NCBI GenBank assembly: GCA_004570425.1 | Contig: SPQJ01000013.1 | Coordinates: 26,395-90,394, forward strand | From: Bacillus sp. AZ43 | GTDB taxonomy: Bacteria; Actinomycetota; Actinomycetes; Mycobacteriales; Geodermatophilaceae | DNA: 64,000 nt | Direction: 5' to 3' | In this document: piece after piece, positions 41,937 through 51,700 of the stretch | How the letters are laid out: the number at the start of each line of letters is the position of its first letter | Position numbering within the stretch: the stretch's first letter is position 1 | Position numbers and translations under genes: made by a program | The notes under the pieces: model-generated | What the model was told of the DNA's origin: nothing | Database searches by the model: none | Seen by the model: the letters and a program-made list of their open reading frames with translations, nothing else

Positions 41937-42524
41937 ATCACCGAGCCCCGCATCAACGACCGCATCCGCGTCCCCGAGGTCCGTCTGGTCGGACCGGAGG
42001 GTGAGCAGGTCGGCGTCGTGTCCATCGGCGAGGCCCTGCGCCTGGCGCAGGACGCCGAGCTCGACCTGGTCGAGGTCGCGCCCATGGCGCGCCCCCCGGT
42101 CGCCAAGCTCATGGACTACGGGAAGTTCAAGTACGAGTCCGCCCAGAAGGCCCGCGAGGCCCGGCGGAACCAGGCGCTCACCGTCATCAAGGAGATGCGG
42201 CTGCGCCTCAAGATCGACCCGCACGACTACGAGACCAAGAAGGGCCACGTCGAGCGCTTCCTCAAGGGCGGCGACAAGGTCAAGATCACCGTGATGTTCC
42301 GCGGTCGCGAGCAGTCGCGACCGGAGATGGGCTACCGGCTGCTCCAGCGGCTGGCCGCCGACGTCAGCGAGCTGGGCGTCGTCGAGTCCAACCCGAAGCA
42401 GGACGGCCGCAACATGGTCATGGTGATCGCCCCGCACCGGAACCAGGCAGCGCAGGACGCCGCCCGCCGATCCGCGAAGGCGGAGAAGGCATCCGCGGCC
42501 GAGGAGCAGGCGCCCAGCGCCTGA
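41937..42524 (+). CDS. infC: Translation initiation factor IF-3 (ATC start)
   Basis: IF-3, 195 residues. The N-terminal domain begins [18 protein letters not shown] directly after a start-position ATC codon at 41937. AGGAG lies five bases before it, and no ATG or GTG in frame could make the conserved N-terminus. Non-canonical AUU/AUC starts are a known autoregulatory feature of infC, since IF-3 itself discriminates against them. The linker helix and C-terminal domain ([24 protein letters not shown]) are complete, with a short Ala/Glu tail. First gene of infC-rpmI-rplT. Confidence 0.93.
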   Translation: MTEPRINDRIRVPEVRLVGPEGEQVGVVSIGEALRLAQDAELDLVEVAPMARPPVAKLMDYGKFKYESAQKAREARRNQALTVIKEMRLRLKIDPHDYETKKGHVERFLKGGDKVKITVMFRGREQSRPEMGYRLLQRLAADVSELGVVESNPKQDGRNMVMVIAPHRNQAAQDAARRSAKAEKASAAEEQAPSA

Positions 42525-42615
42525 GCCGCCGCAGACCGCACCACCGAGACGGCCGGTGCCGTCCGGCAGCCCCGTGCTGCCGACGGACACCGACAGACAG
42601 AACAGGACGAGGGAC

Positions 42616-42810
42616 ATGCCGAAGCAGAAGACCCACAAGGGCACGGCCAAGCGCGTGCGCGTGACGGGGTCCGGGAAGCTCGTGCGCGAGCACACCAACA
42701 ACCAGCACAAGTTCGAGCACAAGTCGTCCTCGCGCAAGCGGCGGATCAAGGGCATCGGCGTGCTGTCGCCGTCCGACACCAGCCGGATGAAGAAGCTGCT
42801 CGGTCTCTGA
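42616..42810 (+). CDS. rpmI: 50S ribosomal protein L35
   Basis: Large-subunit protein bL35, 64 residues, starting MPKQKTHKGTAKRVRVTGSGK with the conserved basic body (HKSSSRKRRIKG). ATG 42616 follows AGGACGAGG. It lies between infC and rplT in the universal IF3-L35-L20 order. Confidence 0.97.
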   Translation: MPKQKTHKGTAKRVRVTGSGKLVREHTNNQHKFEHKSSSRKRRIKGIGVLSPSDTSRMKKLLGL

Positions 42811-42848
42811 CCGCCCCTCTCCCGTAACGAACAGACAGGAGCTCTCAC

Positions 42849-43238
42849 GTGGCACGCGTGAAGCGGGCGGTCAACGCCCAGAAGAAGCGCCGGACGACCC
42901 TCGAGGCCGCCAGCGGCTACCGCGGTCAGCGTTCGCGGCTGTACCGCAAGGCCAAGGAGCAGATCCTCCACTCGGCGACGTACTCCTACCGCGACCGCAA
43001 GGCACGCAAGGGTGACTTCCGCAAGCTGTGGATCACCCGGATCAACGCCGCGGCACGCCTGAACGACATGACCTACAACCGGTTCATGCAGGGCCTCAAG
43101 CTGGCCGGCATCGAGCTGGACCGTCGTGTCCTGGCCGAGCTCGCCGTCAACGAGCCGGCCGCCTTCGCCGCGCTCGTCGAGTCCTCCCGGGCCGCGCTCG
43201 CCGCGAACCCCGAGGCGACCGGCACCCAGGCCGCCTGA
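42849..43238 (+). CDS. rplT: 50S ribosomal protein L20
   Basis: Large-subunit assembly protein bL20, 129 residues from GTG 42849, behind ACAGGAG. Characteristic sequence: [20 protein letters not shown], then [16 protein letters not shown] and [24 protein letters not shown]. Directly follows rpmI. In other bacteria L20 represses this operon through the leader; whether that happens here is not visible. Confidence 0.97.
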   Translation: MARVKRAVNAQKKRRTTLEAASGYRGQRSRLYRKAKEQILHSATYSYRDRKARKGDFRKLWITRINAAARLNDMTYNRFMQGLKLAGIELDRRVLAELAVNEPAAFAALVESSRAALAANPEATGTQAA

Positions 43239-43318
43239 GCACGGCAGCACCGTCCCGACGCCGTCGGTGACCGGCCCTCCGCGGCCGGCGCCGGCGGCGT
43301 CGCCGTCTGCCCACCCCG

Positions 43319-43379
43319 GCCGAGATCCCGCGATCTCGGCGCTTCGCGGGGCGGGAACCGCCGAGATCGCGTGATCTCG
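43319..43379. repeat. Tandem pair of palindromes CGAGATC-N4-GATCTCG
   Basis: Two copies of an 18-base palindrome (43321-43338 with loop CCGC; 43362-43379 with loop GCGT), 41 bases apart, in the 158-base gap between rplT and the rRNA methyltransferase. The first copy's stem extends to nine pairs. It may terminate the infC operon or be a dispersed repeat element. Confidence 0.6.
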
Positions 43380-43396
43380 CCAGGGAGGGAGGTCCG

Positions 43397-44185
43397 GTGA
43401 CCGAGCTGCTCACCGAGCGGTCCGGCCGCGTCGCCGCCGCGCGGAAGCTCACGCGTCGCGCCGGCCGGGACGCCGCCGGGCTCTTCCTCGCCGAGGGGCG
43501 CCAGGCGGTCGTCGAGGCGCTGGCCGACCCCGACGGCGTCCGCGAGGTGTTCGCGACGGAGGCGGCCGCCGACGCGCACCGCGAGCTGCTGGCCGGCACG
43601 CACGTCCCGGTCCGGCTGGTCACCGAGAAGGCGGCGGCGGGGCTGTCGGAGACCGTCACCCCGCAGGGTCTCGTCGCCGTCTGCGAGCTCCGGGACGTCG
43701 CGCCCGACCAGCTGGTCGCCGGACCCCCGCGGCTGTCGGTCGCCCTCGCCGAGCTGGCCGACCCCGGCAACGCCGGCACGGTCCTGCGGACGGCGGATGC
43801 CTGCGGGGCCTCCGCCGTGGTGTTCGGCGCGGGCTCGGCCGACCCCTACGGCGGCAAGGCGGTCCGCTCCAGCGCCGGCAGCCTGTTCCACGTCGACGTC
43901 GTCCGCGGGGCCCCCCTGGCGGAGCTCCTGCCGCGCCTGCAGGCCTCCGGCGTGACCGTGCTGGCCGCCGACGCTGGGGGAGAGGCGTCGCTCGACGCGC
44001 TGGACGACGTCCTGGCCGGGCCGGTGATGTGGCTGTTCGGCAACGAGGCCCGCGGTGTCCCCGTCGACCTGGCGGCCCTGGCCGACCAGCGCGTCCGCAT
44101 CCCGATGCGCGGCCGCGCCGAGAGCCTCAACCTCGCCGCCGCCGCAGCGATCTGCCTCTACGCCACCCAGCTGGCGCAGGGCTGA
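43397..44185 (+). CDS. SpoU/TrmH-family RNA 2'-O-methyltransferase
   Basis: SAM-dependent ribose methyltransferase, 262 residues. The N-terminal substrate-binding domain begins SGRVAAARKLTRRAGRDAAGLFLAEGRQAV. The SPOUT knot motifs are VALAELADPGNAGTVLRTADACGA (motif 1), MWLFGNEARGV (motif 2) and RIPMRGRAESLNLAAAAAICLYA (motif 3). Position next to rplT matches the mycobacterial gene named tsnR, though a genuine thiostrepton-resistance function is unlikely; the RNA target is unknown. GTG start behind GGGAGGGAGG. Confidence 0.92.
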   Translation: MTELLTERSGRVAAARKLTRRAGRDAAGLFLAEGRQAVVEALADPDGVREVFATEAAADAHRELLAGTHVPVRLVTEKAAAGLSETVTPQGLVAVCELRDVAPDQLVAGPPRLSVALAELADPGNAGTVLRTADACGASAVVFGAGSADPYGGKAVRSSAGSLFHVDVVRGAPLAELLPRLQASGVTVLAADAGGEASLDALDDVLAGPVMWLFGNEARGVPVDLAALADQRVRIPMRGRAESLNLAAAAAICLYATQLAQG

Positions 44186-44198
44186 CCAGGGGGCGCCG

Positions 44199-45137
44199 CT
44201 AGACCAGGCCGGCGCGCTTCCAGAGCAGCTCCGAGGGACCGGCGACCAGGCCGACCTCGCGCAGGAACGCCACCAGCCCGGCCGACGCGTCGCGCAGCTT
44301 GTCCCGGTAGTGCGGGTTGGCGCGCGCGACGGCCCGCGCCTCCTTCGGGTCCAGCCCCACGGACGCGTACACCTCCGGCTGCACCAGGTTCTCCGCGACG
44401 ATCGCCGCGCAGGCGGCCACCAGGGTGCGGTGCTTGCGCAGCTGCCAGCTCGACAGCTGCGGCGTCCGGCGGGCGATCTCCTCCCGCGCGAAGCGCATGT
44501 GCCGGGCCTCCTCGACGACGTGGATCTGGCTCGTCGCCCGGGTGAGCGGCTGGACGCGCTCGTCCTTCATCAGGTCGCGCTGGAAGATGTCGAGGATCTC
44601 CTCGGCCACCAGGATCGCGGCGTAGGCCGCCGGCCCGTCGGCCCGCGCCGCGTACGCCTTGCCCAGCTTCTGGATCGCCGCCGGCGGCTGGTAGGACGGC
44701 GCGCCGAAGGTCTCCGCCGTCCGGGCGAACATGACCGAGTGCCGGCACTCGTCGGCGATCTCGGTCAGCGCCCACTGCACGTGCGGCTGGGCGGGGTCGT
44801 CGCCGTAGATGTCGCGGAGCACCAGCTGCATGAGCAGGCACTCGAACCAGATGCCGACGCCGGAGATCGAGCAGTACTCGTGGATGGTCAGCGTGACCCG
44901 CTGCTCCTCGCTCAGCGAGTCCCACATCGGCGTGCCGTACAGCGTCGACCACTCGGGTGACAGACCGTAGAGATGCTCAGGGATGGGCGCGGTCCAGTCG
45001 ATGTCCACGACCGGGTCGTAGGACTTCTTGGCCGCCGAGCCGAGCAGCCGGGCGGACAGCGCCTCCCGGTCCACCGGACGGCGGCCCGAGTGGCCGGTGC
45101 CGGCAGTGGGCATTGTGGTCGGGACGGTGGCAGTCAT
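44199..45137 (-). CDS. AurF-family diiron oxygenase
   Basis: Diiron oxygenase of the AurF (p-aminobenzoate N-oxygenase) family, 312 residues. The metal-ligand helices are visible as LTIHEYCSISGVGIWFE, EIADECRHSVMF (ExxxH-type) and HVVEEARHMRFAREEIARR. AurF oxidises an arylamine to a nitroarene, but close relatives in actinobacteria without a biosynthetic cluster have no known substrate. It is divergent from a TetR regulator with 49 bases between, so expression is likely inducible. Confidence 0.88.
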   Translation of the reverse strand: MTATVPTTMPTAGTGHSGRRPVDREALSARLLGSAAKKSYDPVVDIDWTAPIPEHLYGLSPEWSTLYGTPMWDSLSEEQRVTLTIHEYCSISGVGIWFECLLMQLVLRDIYGDDPAQPHVQWALTEIADECRHSVMFARTAETFGAPSYQPPAAIQKLGKAYAARADGPAAYAAILVAEEILDIFQRDLMKDERVQPLTRATSQIHVVEEARHMRFAREEIARRTPQLSSWQLRKHRTLVAACAAIVAENLVQPEVYASVGLDPKEARAVARANPHYRDKLRDASAGLVAFLREVGLVAGPSELLWKRAGLV

Positions 45138-45158
45138 CGGCGAGCTCCCCCGGGACGT

Positions 45159-45170
45159 CGGTCAGGACCG
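45159..45170. promoter_or_regulatory. Candidate TetR operator
   Basis: CGGTC-AG-GACCG, a perfect 12-base inverted repeat in the 49-base gap between the divergent AurF and TetR genes; it would cover both promoters. Confidence 0.45.
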
Positions 45171-45186
45171 TGGACGAAAGGTAACT

Positions 45187-45876
45187 GTGACGGTGAAACA
45201 CACGCAACAGGTGGCGCAGGTCCCGGGCGCGCCGCCGACCGCGGAGCCGGCAGCGGCTCCCCAGGACGGCCGGAGGTCCCGCTGGACGGAGCACCGGCGC
45301 GCCCGTCGGGAGGACCTCGTCGGTGCCGCCGTCGAGGCCGTCCGGCGCACCGGGCCGGATTTCGCCGTCGACGACGTGGCCCGCAGCGCCGGCGTCTCCA
45401 AGACCGTGATCTACCGGTACTTCACGGACAAGGACGAGCTCATCGACGCCGTCCTCGAGCGGATCTCCGACACCGTCCTGCTGCCCCGGCTGCTGGGCGA
45501 GATCGCGGCCGAGCACCCCGACGACCGCCAGGCGCTGCGGGCCGTCATCGCCGCTTTCGTGTCGCTGATCGCCGACGAGCCCGAGCTGTACCGGTTCGCC
45601 TACGCCCACGCCGGACGCGCCGGCCGCGCCGACCTCGTCGCGGCGACCGAGCACCGGATCGCCGAGGCGCTCGCCGCGCTGCTCGCCGACCGGCTGGGCG
45701 CCGGGGGAGAGGCATGGGGAGCCGCGCGCACCTGGGCCTACGGTGTGGTCGGCATGGTGCAGCTGGCCGCCCACTGGTGGTCGACCGACCGCAGCGTGCC
45801 GGCCGACGAGCTGGTCGAGCAGCTGGCGGCCCTGGCCCACGGAGGGCTGGGTTCCCTGCTGCCGCCGCGCCGCTGA
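45187..45876 (+). CDS. TetR-family transcriptional regulator
   Basis: TetR regulator, 229 residues from GTG 45187, which follows AAAGG; a second GTG two codons later (45193) is possible. After a 35-residue flexible N-terminus comes the DNA-binding domain: REDLVGAAVEAVRRTGPDFAVDDVARSAGVSKTVIYRYFTDKDELIDAVL. The C-terminal ligand domain (TetR_C-like, with AYGVVGMVQLAAHWWSTDR) fits regulators of lipid or aromatic metabolism. Divergent from the AurF gene; likely its repressor. Confidence 0.9.
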   Translation: MTVKHTQQVAQVPGAPPTAEPAAAPQDGRRSRWTEHRRARREDLVGAAVEAVRRTGPDFAVDDVARSAGVSKTVIYRYFTDKDELIDAVLERISDTVLLPRLLGEIAAEHPDDRQALRAVIAAFVSLIADEPELYRFAYAHAGRAGRADLVAATEHRIAEALAALLADRLGAGGEAWGAARTWAYGVVGMVQLAAHWWSTDRSVPADELVEQLAALAHGGLGSLLPPRR

Positions 45877-45889
45877 CGGGAGGGGATCG

Positions 45890-46204
45890 GTGTCCGACCA
45901 CGACGCGCCCGAGGGTTTCGACGGCGAAGCGACGGTGACGGTGGACGGCGGGCCGCCGCGCGCCGTCCGGGCCACGCTCGGCGCCCGCTTCGACCCGCTC
46001 GCCGGTCACGTGATCTGGACCGGCCGGCTCGCCGCGGACCTGCCGCTCCGCACCGACCTGGTGCTGACGACGCCGCACGGGAGCGCCCCGGCCGAGACGA
46101 CCGAGCGCGACCCGTGGGGCAACACCCGGATCACCGGCCGCGGCCGCCCGCCGTTCCCGGTCGAGCTGCTGGACGGCGACGGCGAGGGCGTCGCCCGCGG
46201 CTAG
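45890..46204 (+). CDS. DUF4873 family protein
   Basis: A 104-residue protein from GTG 45890 (GGGAGGGG just upstream), starting 13 bases after the TetR gene. It has GFDGEATVTVDGGPPRAVRATLGARFDPLAGHVIWTGRLA and RDPWGNTRITGRGRPPFPV, the DUF4873 pattern found alone or fused to flavin monooxygenases in actinobacteria. Function unknown. Co-location with a regulator/oxygenase pair suggests a shared oxidative pathway, but that is inference. Confidence 0.8.
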   Translation: MSDHDAPEGFDGEATVTVDGGPPRAVRATLGARFDPLAGHVIWTGRLAADLPLRTDLVLTTPHGSAPAETTERDPWGNTRITGRGRPPFPVELLDGDGEGVARG

Positions 46205-46207
46205 CCG

Positions 46208-48302
<2,095 letters not shown>

Positions 48303-48303
<1 letters not shown>

Positions 48304-50774
48304 TGCGGGTCCCCATCGGCTGGCTGGCCGAGTACGTCGACGTCCCCGCCGGGACGACGGTCGAGGACCTCGACACCGCCTTCGTGCGCCTGGGGCTCGA
48401 GGTGGAGGAGATCCACCGGCCCGAGGAGGTCACCGGTCCGCTCGTCGTCGGCAAGGTGCTGGAGATCGAGGAGCTGACCGGCTTCAAGAAGCCGATCCGC
48501 TACTGCCAGGTGGACGTCGGGGAGTCCGAGCCGCGCGGCATCGTCTGCGGCGCGCGCAACTTCGCCGTCGGCGACAGCGTCGTCGTCGCCCTGCCCGGCG
48601 CCGTGCTGCCCGGCGGGTTCGCCATCGCCGCCCGGAAGACCTACGACCACGTCTCCGACGGGATGATCTGCTCGGTCCGCGAGCTCGGCCTCGGCGAGGA
48701 CCACGCCGGCATCCTGGTGCTGGGCGGCGAGGGCGCCGACGTCCCGCCGCCGGGCACCCCGGCCGGGCCGGTCGTCGGCCTCGAGGACGTCGTCATCGAG
48801 CTGGCGGTCACCCCCGACCGCGGCTACTGCCTGGCCATGCGCGGCATCGCCCGGGAGATGGGCACCGGTCTGGCGGCGCCGTGGCGCGACCCGGGCGCCC
48901 TCACCCCGCCCGCGTGGTCCGGCGACCCGGCCTGGCAGGTGACCGTCGCCGACGCCGAGCGCTGCGACCGGTTCTCCATGCTCGCCATGGAGGGCCTCGA
49001 CCCGACCGCCCCGAGCCCGTGGTGGATGCGCCGCCGGCTGCAGCAGGCCGGCGTCCGCAGCATCTCGCTGGCCGTCGACGTCACCAACTACGTGATGCTC
49101 GAGCTCGGCCAGCCGATGCACGCCTTCGACCGCGACGCCGTCACCGGGCCGATCACCGTCCGGCTGGCCCGCGAGGGCGAGAAGCTCACCACGCTCGACG
49201 GCACCGTCCGCACCCTGTCGACCGACGACCTGCTGATCACCGACGACAGCGGGCCGATCGGCCTGGCGGCCGTCATGGGCGGCGCCTCGACCGAGATCGG
49301 TGACGGGACGACGGCGGTGCTGCTGGAGGCCGCGCACTGGGAGCCGACCGGCGTGGCCCGCACGGCACGCCGGCACCGGCTGCCCAGCGAGGCGGCGAAG
49401 CGCTTCGAGCGCGGCGTCGACCCCGAGATGACCGTCGTCGCGCTGGCCCGCGCCGCCGAGCTGCTCGCCGAGTACGGCGGCGCGCGGGTCGTCGGTGGGA
49501 TCGTCGACGTCGACACCCGCGGTCCCCGGCCGGTGATCGCGCTGGACGCCGGCAAGCCCGCCCAGGTGGCCGGGATGCCGTACACGGCCGCCCAGGTCGT
49601 GGAGCTCCTCGAGGCGGTCGGCTGCGACGTCGACGCCGGCTCGAGCCCGCTCGCCGTCACGCCGCCGTCCTGGCGGCCGGACCTCACCGATCCGGCCGAC
49701 CTGGTCGAGGAGGTCGTCCGGCTCGCGGGGTACGACGACGTCCCCTCGGTGCTGCCCACCGCGCCCCCCGGGCGCGGGCTGACCGACGTGCAGCGCCGCC
49801 GCCGAGCGATCGGCCGGACGCTGGCCGAGGCCGGATACGTGGAGGCGCCGTCGTACCCGTTCGTCGGGACGGCGGCCCTGGACGCGCTGAACCTGCCCGA
49901 GGACGACGACCGCCGGCGGGTCGTCCTGGTGCGCAACCCGCTGTCGGAGGAGGAGCCGGCGCTGCGGACGACGCTGCTGCCCGGCCTGCTCGCGACGCTG
50001 GCCCGCAATCTCTCCCGCGGCCAGCGCGACGTGGCGCTGTTCGAGCACGGCGCGGTCTTCCCGGGCGGGGTGCGCACGCCGGCCCCGCTGCCCGGCGTCG
50101 ACCGGCGTCCCGACGACGAGACGCTCGCCGCGCTGCTGTCCGCCGTCCCGGCCCAGCCGTGGCACGTGGCCGTGGCGCTCACCGGCAACCGCGAGCCGCG
50201 CGGCTGGTGGGGTCCCGGTCGCCCGGCCGGCTGGCAGGACGCCGTCGAGGCCGCCCGCCGGGTGGCCGCCGCCTCCGGCGTGGAGCTGACCGTGCGGGCG
50301 GCCGACCGCGCGCCCTGGCACCCGGGACGCTGCGCCGAGCTGCTCGCCGGTGACGTCGTCGTCGGCCACGCCGGTGAACTGCACCCGCGGGTGTGCGCCG
50401 CGCTGGAGCTGCCGGCCCGCACGTCGGTGATGGAGCTGGACGTCGACGCACTGCCCGCCGCCGCGGTGCCGATCGGGCCGCCGGTGTCGAGCTTCCCGCC
50501 GGTGCGCATGGACATGGCGCTGTTCGTCCCGAACGAGCAGCCCGAGGCCGCCGTTCGGGCCGCCCTGGTGCAGGGGGCCGGTGAGCTGCTCGAGGATCTC
50601 CGCCTCTTCGACGTCTACACGGGCAATCCGGTCCCCGAGGGGCAGCGGTCGCTGGCCTACTCGCTCACCTTCCGTGCTGTCGACCGGACGCTCACCAGCG
50701 AGGAGGCGTCCACCGCCTTCCATGCGGCGGTGGAGGCAGCCGCGCGGGCCACGGGAGCGCACCTCCGTGGGTGA
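48303..50774 (+). CDS. pheT: Phenylalanyl-tRNA synthetase beta subunit
   Basis: Beta subunit, 823 residues. In order: an N-terminal tRNA-binding OB domain (GKVLEIEELTGFKKPIRYCQVDVG, CGARNFAVGDSVVVALPGAVLP), the B3/B4 editing region (MRRRLQQAGVRSISLAVDVTNYVMLELGQPMHAFD), the B5 and catalytic-like core, and the C-terminal ferredoxin-like anticodon domain ending LTSEEASTAFHAAVEAAARA. ATG overlaps the pheS stop; the SDR gene begins within its last eight bases. Confidence 0.97.
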
Positions 50775-51570
50775 CCTCGCCGGGGTCGCGCTCGTCACCG
50801 GGGCGTCCACCGGCATCGGCCGCCACCTCGTCGAGGAGCTGTCCCGGCGCGGCATGGCCGTGGCGGGGCTGGCCCGCGGCGAGGAGCGGCTGAGCGCCGC
50901 GATGGCCGAGGTCTCCGATGCCACCGGCGGACGAACCCTCGCGGTGGCCGCCGACGTCACCGACCGCGCATCGGTCGACGCCGCCGTGGCGCGGGTCGTC
51001 GAGGACCTCGGTCAGGTCGACCTGCTGGTCAACAACGCCGGCCTGATCGACGCCGCCGAGGAGCCGCTCTGGGAGGCCGATCCCGACCAGTGGTGGGACG
51101 TCGTGTCCAGCCACATCAAGGGCGGCTTCCTGCTCTGCCGCTCGGTGGTGCCGTGGATGGTGCTGCGCAACCGCGGGCGGATCGTGAACATCGCCAGCGG
51201 CATGAGCGTCCGGGCGCGCCCGGAGTACTCGGCGTACTCCGTCGCCAAGACCGGGCTCATGCGCCTCACCGAGGCCCTCGCCGGCGCGCTCGAGGGCTCC
51301 GACGTGCGTGCCTTCGACGTCGCCCCGGGCGTGGTCGACACCCCGATGACCCGCTCGATGGCGATGTGGCGGGGCTTCGAGGACTGGACGCCGCCCGAGG
51401 AGGTCGCCGAGCTGGTCGCGGCCATCGCGGCGGGGGAGCTGGATCAGTGGTCCGGTCGCTTCCTCCGGGCCGGCGCCGACGTCCTGGACACCCTCCGCTC
51501 GGTCACCCCCGAGGACGCCGCCCGGCAGCTCCGCCTCCAGTCGTACGGGGACGGCGACCCGCTCGGCTGA
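50767..51570 (+). CDS. Short-chain dehydrogenase/reductase
   Basis: SDR, 267 residues from GTG 50767, overlapping the end of pheT by eight bases. Cofactor motif VTGASTGIGRHL, NNAG motif (LLVNNAGLID), catalytic Ser in NIASGMSVRA, and Tyr-x3-Lys in YSAYSVAKTGL. The Ala-Arg at the end of strand 2 (GLARGEERLSAAM) suggests NADP(H). Substrate unknown. It is the last normal high-GC gene before the low-GC NACHT gene. Confidence 0.9.
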   Translation: MGDLAGVALVTGASTGIGRHLVEELSRRGMAVAGLARGEERLSAAMAEVSDATGGRTLAVAADVTDRASVDAAVARVVEDLGQVDLLVNNAGLIDAAEEPLWEADPDQWWDVVSSHIKGGFLLCRSVVPWMVLRNRGRIVNIASGMSVRARPEYSAYSVAKTGLMRLTEALAGALEGSDVRAFDVAPGVVDTPMTRSMAMWRGFEDWTPPEEVAELVAAIAAGELDQWSGRFLRAGADVLDTLRSVTPEDAARQLRLQSYGDGDPLG

Positions 51571-51629
51571 TAGCGGGACGTCTCTCTGCTGCCGACGACC
51601 AAACTCGCCTAGCTCAGCGCGGCTTATCC

Positions 51630-51657
51630 GTGACGCTGACTCCCGCGCATATAGGCT
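51630..51657 (+). promoter_or_regulatory. Possible promoter of the NACHT gene
   Basis: GTGACG (51630-51635), 16 bases, then TAGGCT (51652-51657), within the AT-richer stretch 51640-51660. It would start transcription about 35 bases before the ATG at 51701. Confidence 0.35.
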
Positions 51658-51700
51658 CTGGGGTGAAGCTGGATCTCTCCAATGAACAGGACGTCACGGA

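Noticed and set aside
42018..42524. IF-3 starting at the first GTG (168 residues)
   Set aside because: It would remove the conserved N-terminal [18 protein letters not shown]; the ATC at 41937 with AGGAG restores it.
43397..44185. True thiostrepton-resistance methyltransferase
   Set aside because: Family and locus match the actinobacterial housekeeping SpoU gene; nothing in the sequence shows the A1067-specific type.
51610..51640. TAGCTCAG string resembling a tRNA D-arm, as a possible attachment site
   Set aside because: No complementary D-stem, anticodon arm or T-loop follows; integrases usually use the tRNA 3' end, and no integrase gene is present.
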